The notes beneath the pieces were generated by a model. That model was not told the origin of the DNA. It was given only the letters and a program-made list of their open reading frames with translations, and ran no database searches. From positions 1 through 64,000 of the forward strand of contig JAJRYT010000052.1 of assembly GCA_024275635.1 (NCBI GenBank): a DNA stretch of 64,000 nucleotides, given 5' to 3'. The position numbers and the translations under genes were made by a program. The DNA is from Chloroflexota bacterium. Its GTDB lineage: Bacteria > Chloroflexota > Anaerolineae > Promineifilales > Promineifilaceae. The first letter of the stretch is position 1. Every line of letters starts with the position of its first letter. This document shows positions 23,554 through 32,191 of the stretch, piece after piece.

Positions 23554-24444
23554 TTATGAGCCTGTTACCTGGCGAAAGATGGTTTCGTCACCGAGACTGG
23601 CGGCGTCGAGAACGGCCGTTTTTTCCCACTGACTTACACTTTCCGGCTCCGCACCCGGCGGGAACCAGGCGTGTTCCGTTTGCGGTTTGATGGCGGCGTC
23701 CGCGATGAAGGCGAAGGTCATCTCCGGCTCTTCGGGGTGAACGATGACGCTGCTGAGGTCGGCCAGTTGGATGGTTTGATGGGTTTGGCGGCGGGTATGG
23801 CGCACGGCCGTTTCCCAGGGCGCTTCAATGTGCCCATTTTCCCCGCCGGGCAGTCGCCAGGCGTCCCCCTGTTTTAACCAGAGAAACTCACCCTTTGCGT
23901 TGCGGATGAGGGTGACGGCCGTTATCCGCCACTGCGGCGCCGGTACATAAGCCGGTTTACCCTGCCGTTTCCGCTGCCGGTTCAGCCGCGGATACACCAC
24001 TAACCCCAGCCACAAACTCATCAATCGCAGCCGCAGCGGCTGCCGGTGAGTTCCCCAGTAAATCGGCCCGCCCTGATGTGATAAACCACGCTCCAGCCGC
24101 TCCTGATGCAGCGACAACATTGGCTTAGGTAAAGTGCGGGGCCAAAAATAATCTACTTGCAGCGACTCTTCCGAAGTAGCCAATTCGCCACCCCGTTGGA
24201 TACAACGAAAGACAAAATTCAGCATTCCTGCCGGTTTCAAAGGCCAAAAATAAACGCTCACCAACCGCACGGGCAGCGCTATCAGTCCCGTTTCTTCCCG
24301 CACTTCACGAGCAATATTGTCGGTGGGTAATTCCCCGGTTTCTAAACTCCCTCCCGGCGGCGCAAACGTGCGCGAATCGTCTCGCTGGATGAGCAAAACC
24401 TGTCCTGATTCGTTAGTGATAATACCGTTAGTTGTTAGTTTCAT
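23554..24444 (-). CDS. Tandem Nudix protein, second Nudix box degenerate
   Basis: A 296-residue protein with two Nudix folds. The first has a complete box beginning GGSLETGE and ending AREVREETGL (G-x5-E-x7-REUxEExGU), so it should hydrolyse a nucleoside diphosphate derivative with Mg2+. The second begins at WRITAVTLIRNAKGEFLWLKQ and reads PGGENGHIEAPWETAVRHTRRQTH, which lacks the catalytic Glu pair, so it is probably structural. A basic linker (RLNRQRKRQGK) joins them. The ATG at 24444 starts the first beta strand (MKLTTNGIITNESG); the longer frame begins in spacer sequence. Confidence 0.8.
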   Translation of the reverse strand: MKLTTNGIITNESGQVLLIQRDDSRTFAPPGGSLETGELPTDNIAREVREETGLIALPVRLVSVYFWPLKPAGMLNFVFRCIQRGGELATSEESLQVDYFWPRTLPKPMLSLHQERLERGLSHQGGPIYWGTHRQPLRLRLMSLWLGLVVYPRLNRQRKRQGKPAYVPAPQWRITAVTLIRNAKGEFLWLKQGDAWRLPGGENGHIEAPWETAVRHTRRQTHQTIQLADLSSVIVHPEEPEMTFAFIADAAIKPQTEHAWFPPGAEPESVSQWEKTAVLDAASLGDETIFRQVTGS

Positions 24445-24502
24445 AGCTTGCCTTTGACAGTATAATTTTACCTGATAAGTGCGATCGTGAACATTGATCT
24501 GG

Positions 24503-24624
24503 CAGGGTAATTGCATACTCGCTGGTTTTCCTTTTTTTCGCCACGAATTTCACCAATTACACGAATTTAGATGGTTTTTATTCGTGAAATTCGTGGCAGA
24601 AATCTGGAATATGCAATCGCCCTG
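24503..24624. mobile_element. MITE copy 1 (122 bp, terminal inverted repeats, 10-bp target duplication)
   Basis: Ends CAGGGTAATTGCATA and TATGCAATCGCCCTG are inverted repeats with 13 of 15 matches. The interior has a perfect 14-bp inverted pair GCCACGAATTTCAC / GTGAAATTCGTGGC. Flanks are ATTGATCTGG and ATTGACCTGG, a 10-bp target duplication with one change. The sequence is the same as copy 2 at 36.7 kb over its whole length as far as I can read. Confidence 0.88.
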
Positions 24625-24693
24625 ATTGACCTGGTATGTGAATCAGGGTATTGTACAAAATGAAAGATTGCCCATATTATTTGGAGGAGGCGC

Positions 24694-26448
24694 ATGTCAC
24701 GCACACGCATTATTTTCATTGCCATCATTGGCGTAACCCTGTGTATTATTTTGGGAGCCATTGCCTATCAATATGCAAGTAATATTGGCGATAATTTCGG
24801 CGGTGACAACAACACGGCCGTTTCCGCCACACCCGTACCTGAAGGAACCGTTCTCATCACCCTGGCCTCGTCCAATACCAAGCGTAACTGGCTGGATCAG
24901 GTCACGGCCGATTTCAACAGCGGCAGTCACATCACAGCCGCCGGCCAAACCATCATCGTCGAAGTCAGCCACGTCACTTCCGGCGGCTCGATGAACGCCA
25001 TTCTGGACGGCTCCCTTCAACCGACTGCCTGGAGTCCCGGCGACCAATCCTGGGTGGCGCAGGCTAACGACGCCTGGCGGCAGCGTAACAACAAACCCAT
25101 CGCCAGCGAAACCTGCGCCCCGACCATTTACGCCCCGCTCGGTTTTGCCATGTGGCGGCCCATGGCCGAGACGCTAGGCTGGCCGGATGCGCCTATTGGT
25201 TGGGATACGATTGTTGAATTAGCGGCCGATCCTGATGGCTGGGCCAGTTACGGCCGTCCTGAATGGGGGCAGTTCCGTTTTGGACACACTCACCCAGCCT
25301 ACGCCAACTCTGGCCTCCTTTCAATGACTGGCTTTGTCTACGGCATTGCCGGCAGCAGCGCGGCCCTCACCGCGGCCGACATCTACGCGCCGGAAGTGGA
25401 AGAGGCGATGCGCGCGTTGGAGCAAAACACATCCAAATACGGCAAACAAGCGCCCGCCCTGCTCGACTTGATGGCCCGCGAAGGCCCCAGCTACTTACAC
25501 GCAGCGGCCGTGCCCGAAGCCGACACCGTGCGCATGAACGTCGAACGCGGCGATGAATTGACCTTCCCTCTGGCCTTCATCTTCCCTGCTGGCGGCACAA
25601 TTTGGGCCGACCATCCCTACTGCACCCTGGACAATGCCGATTGGGTGACGGCAGAACAAGCCGAAGCCGCCGCCATCTTCCGCGATTTTCTGCTGGCAAA
25701 GGAACAGCAAGCGTCGGCCATTGACAACTACCTGCGCCCCCTGGACAGCAGCATCCCCCTCCACGCCCCCCTGGATTTGGACAATGGCACTGACCCGCGT
25801 GTGAACACAACCACTATTGCCGCCCTGCCCAGTCCTAGCAGCGAAATCAGCGCCGCCGTCATTGACCTGTTCGCCATCACCAAGCGCAAATCAACCATCT
25901 TCATCGTCCTTGATGTCTCCGGCAGCATGAAAGGAGAAAAAATCAAGACGGCGCGTGAGGCTACCGTTGAATTCCTACAGCGATTGGACCCCGATGATGA
26001 AGTCGGTCTCATGATCTTCAGCGACCTGGTTGTGCCGTTACAAGAGCCGGAACGGGTAGGTAACGTGGTTGAGGGATTATCGCAGCGGGTGAGCGGATTG
26101 CTGGCCGATGGTAACACGGCGCTCTTTCAATCAGTTTGCGATGCGGCCAAAGCTATCCTGAAGTTGCAGGTAGAAGATATTGAAAATGGGGAATCCCGAT
26201 TATATGGGATTGTACTGCTGTCGGACGGCGAGGATACAATTGGCCGTCCGACGGAGAACCAAATGTTTGCCACCTGCTTGCCGGCCAACGCCGAAGCGGA
26301 CGGCATTAAAATATTCCCCATCGCTTTTGGCGAGGGCGCGGATACGGATGTACTGTCGCGGATTGCTAATGTGACCGGCGGGCGGATGTTCACGGCCGAT
26401 CCCGCTTCCATCAGCAACGTCTACGTCTCAATTTCGGCCGAGCAGTAG
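24694..26448 (+). CDS. Solute-binding plus von Willebrand factor A domain protein
   Basis: A 584-residue secreted or membrane-anchored protein. Residues about 6-24 are a membrane segment. Residues about 50-345 resemble an extracellular solute-binding protein (type 2 periplasmic fold: LITLASSNTKRNWLDQVTADFN, GWDTIVELAADPDGWASYG). Residues about 400-580 form a VWA domain with an intact MIDAS: DVSGSM (DxSxS), then a Thr in DGNTALF and Asp in LSDGED. Such proteins are common in Chloroflexota and probably bind a ligand or another surface protein with metal help. GGAGGAGG precedes the ATG. MITE copy 1 sits 70 bases upstream, so it may affect expression. Confidence 0.83.
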   Translation: MSRTRIIFIAIIGVTLCIILGAIAYQYASNIGDNFGGDNNTAVSATPVPEGTVLITLASSNTKRNWLDQVTADFNSGSHITAAGQTIIVEVSHVTSGGSMNAILDGSLQPTAWSPGDQSWVAQANDAWRQRNNKPIASETCAPTIYAPLGFAMWRPMAETLGWPDAPIGWDTIVELAADPDGWASYGRPEWGQFRFGHTHPAYANSGLLSMTGFVYGIAGSSAALTAADIYAPEVEEAMRALEQNTSKYGKQAPALLDLMAREGPSYLHAAAVPEADTVRMNVERGDELTFPLAFIFPAGGTIWADHPYCTLDNADWVTAEQAEAAAIFRDFLLAKEQQASAIDNYLRPLDSSIPLHAPLDLDNGTDPRVNTTTIAALPSPSSEISAAVIDLFAITKRKSTIFIVLDVSGSMKGEKIKTAREATVEFLQRLDPDDEVGLMIFSDLVVPLQEPERVGNVVEGLSQRVSGLLADGNTALFQSVCDAAKAILKLQVEDIENGESRLYGIVLLSDGEDTIGRPTENQMFATCLPANAEADGIKIFPIAFGEGADTDVLSRIANVTGGRMFTADPASISNVYVSISAEQ

Positions 26449-26452
26449 AGGG

Positions 26453-26494
26453 AAAGAGATTGGGAGATTAAGAGATTAATCTCCCAATCTCTTT
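26453..26494. terminator. Bidirectional terminator, perfect 19-bp stem
   Basis: AAAGAGATTGGGAGATTAA, loop GAGA, then its exact complement, with A-runs and T-runs on the two sides. It stands between convergent genes (VWA protein and MscS) and includes the last MscS codons. It is built from family A-like GGGAGATT units. Confidence 0.8.
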
Positions 26495-27330
26495 TTTGGT
26501 TGTAACACCATCACATCCTGGCGGGGGAAGGCTAACTCAATCCCTTTTTCAGCGAAGACGAGTCGTATCTGGCGGCGCAGGTGGCGCTGGACGGCCCACT
26601 GCTGCCCCGGCTCGGTCATGACCAGGATACGCAGGCGGACGGCCCAATCATCCAAACCTTCCACGCCGGTGACAGCCGGGGCGTCGCGCAGAAGCGGGCT
26701 GATGGTCGGGTCAGCGGCCATTTGCTGGCCGATGTCGCTGAGGGTTTGGATGGCGTTGTCCACGTCATCATCGTAGGTAATGCTCACATCTACGACGGCC
26801 CGCGACCATTCACGGGTCATATTGGCAACGATGCGAATTTCGCCGTTGGGGATGATGTGCAGGGTTCCGTACATGTCGCGTATCATCGTCGCCCGCAGGG
26901 TCATTTGCTCGACTGTGCCGGACACGCCGCTGATTTTGATGGCGTCGCCGACAGTGTATTGGTTTTCGATGAGGATGAAGAGGCCGCTGATCATGTCTTG
27001 CACCAGGGTTTGCGCGCCCAGCCCAAAGGCCAGCCCCACGAAACCAACGCTGGCCAGGACGGGGGTGACGGGCACGCCCATTTCGGTCAGGACCATGAGA
27101 ACGGCCATTCCCACAATCAACACGATCCCCGTACTGCGCACCACCCGAAAAATCGTTTCCGTGCGCTTATCCAGTTCGCTGTTCTCTTCATCATCCAGCG
27201 ATTGAATCTGGCGAGTCAACGCGCGGGTGATGAAGCCTAACAGCCAATACAGCAGCACGGCAACGATTAAAATGCCCACAATGGCAACGCCGTGCTCAAT
27301 CATCCAGCCAAAAATTGCATCAGTGTTCAT
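26476..27330 (-). CDS. MscS-family mechanosensitive ion channel
   Basis: A 284-residue MscS-type channel with a first membrane helix (GVAIVGILIVAVLLYWLLGF), a second (GIVLIVGMAVLMVLTEMG) and the pore helix TM3 rich in Gly/Ala (LASVGFVGLAFGLGAQTLVQDMISG), followed by the beta domain (FILIENQYTVGDAIKISGVSGTVEQM, TLHIIPNGEI). It opens on membrane tension to release solutes on osmotic downshock. No extra N-terminal domain is present, so it is close to the minimal E. coli MscS length (286). It stands alone, with the terminator at its 3' end. Confidence 0.92.
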   Translation of the reverse strand: MNTDAIFGWMIEHGVAIVGILIVAVLLYWLLGFITRALTRQIQSLDDEENSELDKRTETIFRVVRSTGIVLIVGMAVLMVLTEMGVPVTPVLASVGFVGLAFGLGAQTLVQDMISGLFILIENQYTVGDAIKISGVSGTVEQMTLRATMIRDMYGTLHIIPNGEIRIVANMTREWSRAVVDVSITYDDDVDNAIQTLSDIGQQMAADPTISPLLRDAPAVTGVEGLDDWAVRLRILVMTEPGQQWAVQRHLRRQIRLVFAEKGIELAFPRQDVMVLQPKKRLGD

Positions 27331-27350
27331 CCTTCATCCTTCATCATTCA

Positions 27351-28196
27351 TCATTCATAATTATAAAATCCCCGTCCCGTCTTGCGCCCCAAACGGCCGC
27401 TGTCAACCATACGTTTTTGGAGGGGATGGGGGCGGTATTTGGGGTCGTGGAAATAGGATTCGTACACGGATTGGGTGACGGCCAGATTGACATCGCAGCC
27501 AACCAGGTCAATCAATTCAAACGGCCCCATGCGAAATCCCAGGGATTTGATCAGTTTGTCAATCGTTTCTATGTCAGCTGCGCCTTCGCCTAACAAACGA
27601 AATGCTTCGCCGTAAAAGGGCCGGGCCACGCGGTTGACGATGAAGCCGGGGGTGTCCTGGCAGGAAACGGCCGTTTTCCCCAACCTGTCCACAAATGTCT
27701 GCGCCGTTTGTACCGTTGCCTCGCTGGTGAAATCGTTATTGATGATTTATACCAGCTTCATGATGTGGGCCGGGTTGAAAAAGTGGAGGCCGATAAAACG
27801 ATCAGCCCGATTTGTAGCCCCGGCGAGCGCGTTGATGCTGAGGCTTGAGGTGTTGCTGGCGAGGATGGTGGGCGGCGGCGCGGCTTCATCCAGTGTGCGG
27901 AAGATTTGTTGTTTTAAGGCCAGGTCTTCCGGCGTGGCTTCAATCACCAAATCGGTTTGGGCGGCGGCGGTAAGGGAGGTGGCGAGGGTGAAGGCGGTTT
28001 TGGCTTGCTCGGCGGTGGCAACGGCCGTTTTCCCCCGCGCCACCCCTTTGTCAATCGAAGTCCGAATCTGGTCTAACGCACCGGCCAGAATCTCGTCGGT
28101 CATGTCAAATAAAACAACCTGGTACCCAGCCAGCGCTGCCGCCTGGGCGATCCCCCGCCCCATCGTTCCCGCGCCAATGACTGAAATTGTATTCAT
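27351..28196 (-). pseudogene. hbd: 3-hydroxyacyl-CoA (3-hydroxybutyryl-CoA) dehydrogenase interrupted by one in-frame TAA
   Basis: Read across a single TAA (27747-27749, codon 150) the frame gives 281 residues, the usual length of Hbd/FadB-type 3-hydroxyacyl-CoA dehydrogenases. The N-terminal NAD fold is VIGAGTMGRGIAQ; the catalytic region is GLHFFNPAHIMKLV; the C-terminal dimerisation half has [18 protein letters not shown] and [23 protein letters not shown]. The stop is in IMKLV-*-IINND, where relatives have Glu, so GAA or GAG changed to TAA. Beside the enoyl-CoA hydratase it would serve beta-oxidation. Decay or a base error are both possible. Confidence 0.85.
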
Positions 28197-28209
28197 GTTA
28201 CCCTTGTGA

Positions 28210-28273
28210 GTGATGGGAGATTGGGGACTGGGAGATTATCACAGTCTCTAGTTTCCTAAATCTCCAGTCTCTA
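28210..28273. repeat. Family A repeat between hydratase and dehydrogenase genes
   Basis: GGGAGATTGGGGACTGGGAGATT followed by imperfect inverse AGTCTCTAG...AATCTCCAGTCTC. It fills the short spacer upstream of the dehydrogenase start. Confidence 0.65.
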
Positions 28274-29056
28274 TTTCCCTCGAAAAACCGCTTCCCGCTT
28301 TTCCAAAAACGCCTGTATGCCTTCCTTGTTATCGTAACTGCGTCCGCAAACTTCTTGCAAATGCGCTTCGTATGCCAGCGCTTCGTCCAGACTCATGCCC
28401 CACGCCTTGTTCATGGCTCGCTTTGCCAAACCATAGGCCAATGTTGGCCCGGAGGCCAGACGTATGGCCCAGGCAGCGGTTGTTTCCATAAGCTGATCAT
28501 GGGGGACGACGCGGTTGACCATGCCCCAGGCCAGCGCTTTATCGGCCGGGATTTTGTCGGCGGTGATTGCCATTTCGTAGGCGCGGGCGTAGCCGATGAG
28601 ACGGGGCAAAAACCAGTTCGTGCCGCTGTCGGGAACCAGCCCTACCTTACTAAAGGCTAACATGAAGCTGGCCTTGTCGGAGGCGATGCGAATGTCGGCG
28701 GACAATGCCACGCCGCAGCCGGCGCCAGCGGCGATGCCGTTGATGGCGCCGATGATGGGTTTTTCCATCGTTACCATTTGCCGCACCAATCGATGATACC
28801 CTTGCCGCAGATGTTCGCCGATGGAAAATTGCCCGGCGCGCGCCTGCACTTCGGCTAAATCTTGTCCGGAGGAGAAGGCACGGCCGTTTCCCGTAGTCAC
28901 CACACAGCGCACGCTTTTATCCCGCGCCGCCTGCTTAAAAGCGGCCGCTGTTTCGGCGATCATTTTCTCGGTAAAAGCGTTCAGAGTTTGGGGCCGGTTG
29001 AGGGTGATGGTGGCGATACTGCCGGCAACATCATATAGAATGTTGTCGTAACTCAT
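28271..29056 (-). CDS. Enoyl-CoA hydratase/isomerase family protein (PaaG-like)
   Basis: A 261-residue crotonase-fold enzyme. The oxyanion-hole blocks are GNGRAFSSGQDLAEV and INGIAAGAGCGVALSADIRIAS; KVGLVPDSGTNWFLPRLIGYARAYEM gives the second catalytic region, with Asp (VPDSG) where ordinary hydratases have Glu, as in PaaG/PaaB-type isomerases. It acts on an enoyl-CoA, either hydrating it or moving a double bond. It is transcribed with the broken 3-hydroxyacyl-CoA dehydrogenase downstream, consistent with beta-oxidation or phenylacetate-like degradation. Confidence 0.87.
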   Translation of the reverse strand: MSYDNILYDVAGSIATITLNRPQTLNAFTEKMIAETAAAFKQAARDKSVRCVVTTGNGRAFSSGQDLAEVQARAGQFSIGEHLRQGYHRLVRQMVTMEKPIIGAINGIAAGAGCGVALSADIRIASDKASFMLAFSKVGLVPDSGTNWFLPRLIGYARAYEMAITADKIPADKALAWGMVNRVVPHDQLMETTAAWAIRLASGPTLAYGLAKRAMNKAWGMSLDEALAYEAHLQEVCGRSYDNKEGIQAFLEKREAVFRGK

Positions 29057-29108
29057 GGGGATTTCTCCTATTGTAAATCGAATTGGTCATTCGATTATTT
29101 TCATTCAG

Positions 29109-29129
29109 GCGCGATTTACTAAATCGCGC
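29109..29129. repeat. Perfect palindrome GCGCGATTTA-C-TAAATCGCGC
   Basis: Two 10-bp arms around one base, in the spacer between the hydratase and the NTF2-like gene. Similar CGATTT hairpins lie at 42.8 kb, so it is a dispersed repeat. Confidence 0.6.
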
Positions 29130-29146
29130 TACGGTTGCCCTTCACG

Positions 29147-29188
29147 AAAAAACGCAAACCATAAGCGGATGATTACGGTTTGCGTTTT
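29147..29188 (-). terminator. Rho-independent terminator of the NTF2-like gene
   Basis: Read leftward: AAAACGCAAACC, 16 bases, GGTTTGCGTTTT with a run of six T at the end; a perfect 12-bp stem placed 30 bases after the stop codon. Confidence 0.8.
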
Positions 29189-29217
29189 ATGATGTTCGTT
29201 TCATTTTGGAGTCGAAT

Positions 29218-29586
29218 TTAGCTTATCTGGGCGACCATGCCCTCAAAATCCCAGTAGCCTTCCAACTGGGTGATGAGCCCCTCTTCGTTGAGGGTGAAGA
29301 CGTCAATGCCGGCAAAAACGGCCGTTTTACCCGATTTAGACGTCGCTTTGGCCTGCCAGGTAACAGCCACCCGGTTGCCAGCGGCGTATGAGTCGCCTGG
29401 CGTCATCTCGAATGTCTCCCAGGTGCGTTCCAGGCCGTCCATAAATTTATGGAGACCATCTGTGCCTTGTAACGGCCGTCCCCCATACGGGTCTAACAAC
29501 ATCGCCTCAGGATCAAAACAGGCCAGATAAGCCTGGCGGTCAATGGCATTTAATGCTGCAAAATAGTTAGAAAAAATCGTAGCCAT
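29218..29586 (-). CDS. NTF2-like/SnoaL-type small protein
   Basis: A 122-residue protein of the nuclear transport factor 2 superfamily: FSNYFAALNAIDRQAYLACFDPEAMLLDP, GRPLQGTDGLHKFMDGLERTW, then beta strands VAVTWQAKATSKSGKTAVFAGIDVFTLNEEGLI. Such folds form a cone-shaped cavity that binds small ligands and serve as isomerases or accessory proteins; the role here is unknown. I chose the ATG at 29586; longer readings overlap the upstream gene's acidic tail. The start lies within the last codons of the frameshifted gene, suggesting translational coupling. Confidence 0.75.
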   Translation of the reverse strand: MATIFSNYFAALNAIDRQAYLACFDPEAMLLDPYGGRPLQGTDGLHKFMDGLERTWETFEMTPGDSYAAGNRVAVTWQAKATSKSGKTAVFAGIDVFTLNEEGLITQLEGYWDFEGMVAQIS

Positions 29587-29955
29587 CGTCATCTTCAAAA
29601 TCGTCGTCGTCAAACTCATCATCCTGGGGTACAAAAATCGCTTCAAACGGCAACGAGACGCACAAAAGTAGCATCTGTCCTTCATCCGTCTCATCCAGAC
29701 GCATGGCGATCACGTCAACCTGTTGGCGCATCCGCAGTTCATCGGGAAAATCCAACTTAACCAAACGATGCTCACGCCAGGCATTTTGGCAGCGTTCCAA
29801 ATGTCTGGCCCATTGGCCGTGCGCAGTTGGCACATGGCAATACCCTGGTCAATGGGGCTTTCGTGAATAGATTGTAACCATCGTTGCACTGTGGGCCGGA
29901 ATTCCGGGGTTGGGCCTTCAATGATGGATATAAGTTCAGGCTCTCTAACTGTCAT
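29567..29955 (-). pseudogene. Frameshifted small protein with acidic C-terminal tail
   Basis: Two frames join into one protein of about 129 residues if a single G is restored at TGGAAC (29797-29798). Frame one gives residues 1-53 (MTVREPELISIIEGPTPEFR... ending NGPDIW); frame two continues ERCQNAWREHRLVKLDFPDELRMRQQVDVIAMRL and ends in an acidic run (FVPQDDEFDDDD...). I do not know the family. Both parts have coherent composition and the join falls in a short G run, so a lost base (mutation or sequencing slip) is more likely than two genes. Confidence 0.6.
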
Positions 29956-30102
29956 GTTTCACCATATATCATAAGATTTTCTATAGCAGCGCCTATACTA
30001 CTGTTACTGGAGAGGATTGGCAACTTTTTTACGTGAACCTCCAGGAGGGGGTCTTAGTCGTTACGTTTTGGCAATCTTTCATCAGGCTGTTATGCTTGTT
30101 CA

Positions 30103-31005
30103 ATGAAAGATAAGGGGTTCTTATATGCCGTTGGGGCTTATATATCATGGGGATTTTTCCCGATTTACTGGAAGTGGTTGCACGCTGTGCCGGCGTTGGA
30201 GATTTTAGCCCACCGCATGACCTGGTCGTTGCTATTTGTGGCGGCGGCGCTGGCGTATAAACGACGTTGGCAGTGGGTGCGGCCGGCGCTGAAAAATAAG
30301 CGTATCCTCTTAACTTTTTTTACTTCTGCATTTTTCTTGTCGGTCAATTGGTTTACGTATATTTGGGCGGTGAATGCCGGGTTTATTATTGAGACAAGCC
30401 TGGGGTATTTCATTAACCCGTTGTTTAACGTGTTGTTGGGCGTTGTTTTCTTGCGTGAACGGGCGCGCCCCTGGCAGTGGGCGGCGATTGGACTGGCCGG
30501 TGTTGGGGTTTTGTATTTGACGATTCGATATGGCGCACTGCCCTGGGTTGCCTTGACACTGTCTGGATCGTTTGGCATTTATGGGTTTTTGCGGAAAACG
30601 GCTGCTTTAGAAGCCCTGGAAGGATTATCGCTGGAAACGGCCGTTTTGTTTTTCCCGGCGCTGGGCTACTTGCTATACCTTGAGTCTACAGGGCAGGGGG
30701 CATTCGGCCACGCGGGTGGAACGACTTCACTGCTGCTGGCGCTGGCCGGGGCGGTAACGGCCGTTCCTCTCTGGTTGTTTGCCCTGGGCGCGCGCCGCAC
30801 GACGATGGTGACATTGGGATTATTGCAATACATCGCGCCGACAATACAATTTTTGATTGGCGTGTTGGTGTATGGCGAAGTTTTTACCAGGACATATCAG
30901 GTTGGCTTTAGCCTGATAGGGGGCGCTTTGTTGATTTATTCGGTTGAAGGTATTTTGACTGCGCGAAGACGAACTTTACCGGGATTAGTCAGAGTGGGAG
31001 ATTAG
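30103..31005 (+). CDS. rarD: RarD-type EamA (DMT) transporter
   Basis: A 300-residue protein with ten hydrophobic segments, the EamA drug/metabolite transporter fold. It starts with the RarD signature GFLYAVGAYISWGFFPIYWKWL, and has the matching HRMTWSLLF, NWFTYIWAVN, LGYFINPLFNVLLGVVFLRER and LGLLQYIAPTIQFLIGVLVYGE. RarD-like carriers export metabolites; the substrate is not known. The C-terminal end (LVRVGD) runs into a family A-like GGGAGATT repeat. Confidence 0.9.
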   Translation: MKDKGFLYAVGAYISWGFFPIYWKWLHAVPALEILAHRMTWSLLFVAAALAYKRRWQWVRPALKNKRILLTFFTSAFFLSVNWFTYIWAVNAGFIIETSLGYFINPLFNVLLGVVFLRERARPWQWAAIGLAGVGVLYLTIRYGALPWVALTLSGSFGIYGFLRKTAALEALEGLSLETAVLFFPALGYLLYLESTGQGAFGHAGGTTSLLLALAGAVTAVPLWLFALGARRTTMVTLGLLQYIAPTIQFLIGVLVYGEVFTRTYQVGFSLIGGALLIYSVEGILTARRRTLPGLVRVGD

Positions 31006-31070
31006 GAGAGTGGGAGATTTAGTCCCCCAATCTCTTAATCTCACAAATCTCTTAATCTCACATTCCCAGG
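31005..31070. repeat. GGGAGATT-type repeat between rarD and the cyclodeaminase-like gene
   Basis: GTGGGAGATT copies followed by inverted CAATCTCTTAATCTCAC copies. It is the same family as the terminator at 26.45 kb and the foldbacks at 28.2 kb. Confidence 0.65.
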
Positions 31071-31079
31071 AGTATTGAC

Positions 31080-32057
31080 ATGCAGACGAACCAATTACTT
31101 TACTTATCACAGGCAGACGTGGCGGCTGTTGGTTTGACCATGGCTGAAATTATTGCGGCGGTGGAGACGGCGTTCCGGGAGAAGGGGAACGGCCGTGTCG
31201 AGATGCCGCCCAAACCGGGCATACATCCCGGCGGCGGAGACAACTTCATCCATGCTATGCCCGCTTACATCGGCGCGATGAAATCGGCCGGTGTGAAATG
31301 GGTGAGCGGCTTTCCCAACAATCAAAAGCGGGGATTGCCATACATCACCGGCCTGCTTATTTTGAATGATACCGAAACCGGGCTGCCGCTGGCGGTGATG
31401 GATTGTGTCTGGATTACGGCAATGCGGACGGCGGCGGCAACGGCCGTTGCCGCCCGCTACCTGGCCCGCCCCGACTCGGCTGTGATGGGGATTTTGGGCT
31501 GCGGCGTCCAGGGACGCAGCCATGTTGCCGCGCTCAACGAATTGTTCCCTCTCCAGCGCATCATGGCGTACGATACCGGGGCGGGTAATGCCCAACGCTT
31601 TGCCGAGGAGATGAACGGCCGTTTTGGTCTGGAAGTCGTGGTAGCAGACACGCCGCGCCAGGCTGTGACCGGCTGTGACCTCGTCGTCACCGCCGGGCCG
31701 ATCATGAAAAAACCGCATCAAACCATCGTCGCCGGCTGGCTGGATGAGGGCGCGTTTGCCTCTCTGGTAGATTTCGATTCCTACTGGCATCCCGGCGCGA
31801 TGAAAGAAGCGGCCAAATTTTGCACCGACGACGTGCCGCAGTTACGTCATTACCAGGCGGCCGGCTATTTCCGGGGAATCCCGGCCATTCACGCCGATTT
31901 GGGCGCGCTGGCAACCGGACAAAAACCGGGTCGTGAATCAGAAACTGAGCGCACCATGACGGCCAACCTGGGCCTGGCGATGGATGATATGGCCGTCGCG
32001 CCGCTCATCTACCGGAGAGCGGTTGAGAAAGGCGTGGGAACCTGGCTGCCGTTATAA
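31080..32057 (+). CDS. Ornithine cyclodeaminase / mu-crystallin family dehydrogenase
   Basis: A 325-residue protein of the OCD/mu-crystallin family. The N-terminal substrate half has MPPKPGIHPGGGDNFIHAMPAYI and AGVKWVSGFPNN; TALRTAA is here TAMRTAAATAVAARYLAR, then the NAD fold GILGCGVQGRSHVAAL. Members are ornithine cyclodeaminases, alanine or other imine reductases and amino-acid dehydrogenases, so the substrate cannot be told. AGGAG stands before the ATG. No obvious pathway partner is adjacent. Confidence 0.85.
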   Translation: MQTNQLLYLSQADVAAVGLTMAEIIAAVETAFREKGNGRVEMPPKPGIHPGGGDNFIHAMPAYIGAMKSAGVKWVSGFPNNQKRGLPYITGLLILNDTETGLPLAVMDCVWITAMRTAAATAVAARYLARPDSAVMGILGCGVQGRSHVAALNELFPLQRIMAYDTGAGNAQRFAEEMNGRFGLEVVVADTPRQAVTGCDLVVTAGPIMKKPHQTIVAGWLDEGAFASLVDFDSYWHPGAMKEAAKFCTDDVPQLRHYQAAGYFRGIPAIHADLGALATGQKPGRESETERTMTANLGLAMDDMAVAPLIYRRAVEKGVGTWLPL

Positions 32058-32066
32058 TTTGAACGC

Positions 32067-32112
32067 AAACACGGATAGGAAAAACACAGATATTCTTTGT
32101 TTTATCCGTGTT
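32067..32112. repeat. Foldback with ACACGGATA arms
   Basis: AACACGGATA and TATCCGTGTT form a 10-bp perfect inverted pair around an A+T-rich middle. It resembles the CACGAAT foldbacks at 36.5 and 40.85 kb. Confidence 0.5.
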
Positions 32113-32191
32113 CCTCCTAATCTGTATTCACCCCTTTTTTTGCCAGTGCGGTCTGGCGAGAGATAGTTACTTAAACAGAAGGAAGCTGGCG

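Noticed and set aside
24675-24680. TATTAT as -10 box of the VWA protein gene
   Set aside because: It would start transcription inside the ribosome-binding site, which is otherwise strong, so a start further upstream is more likely.
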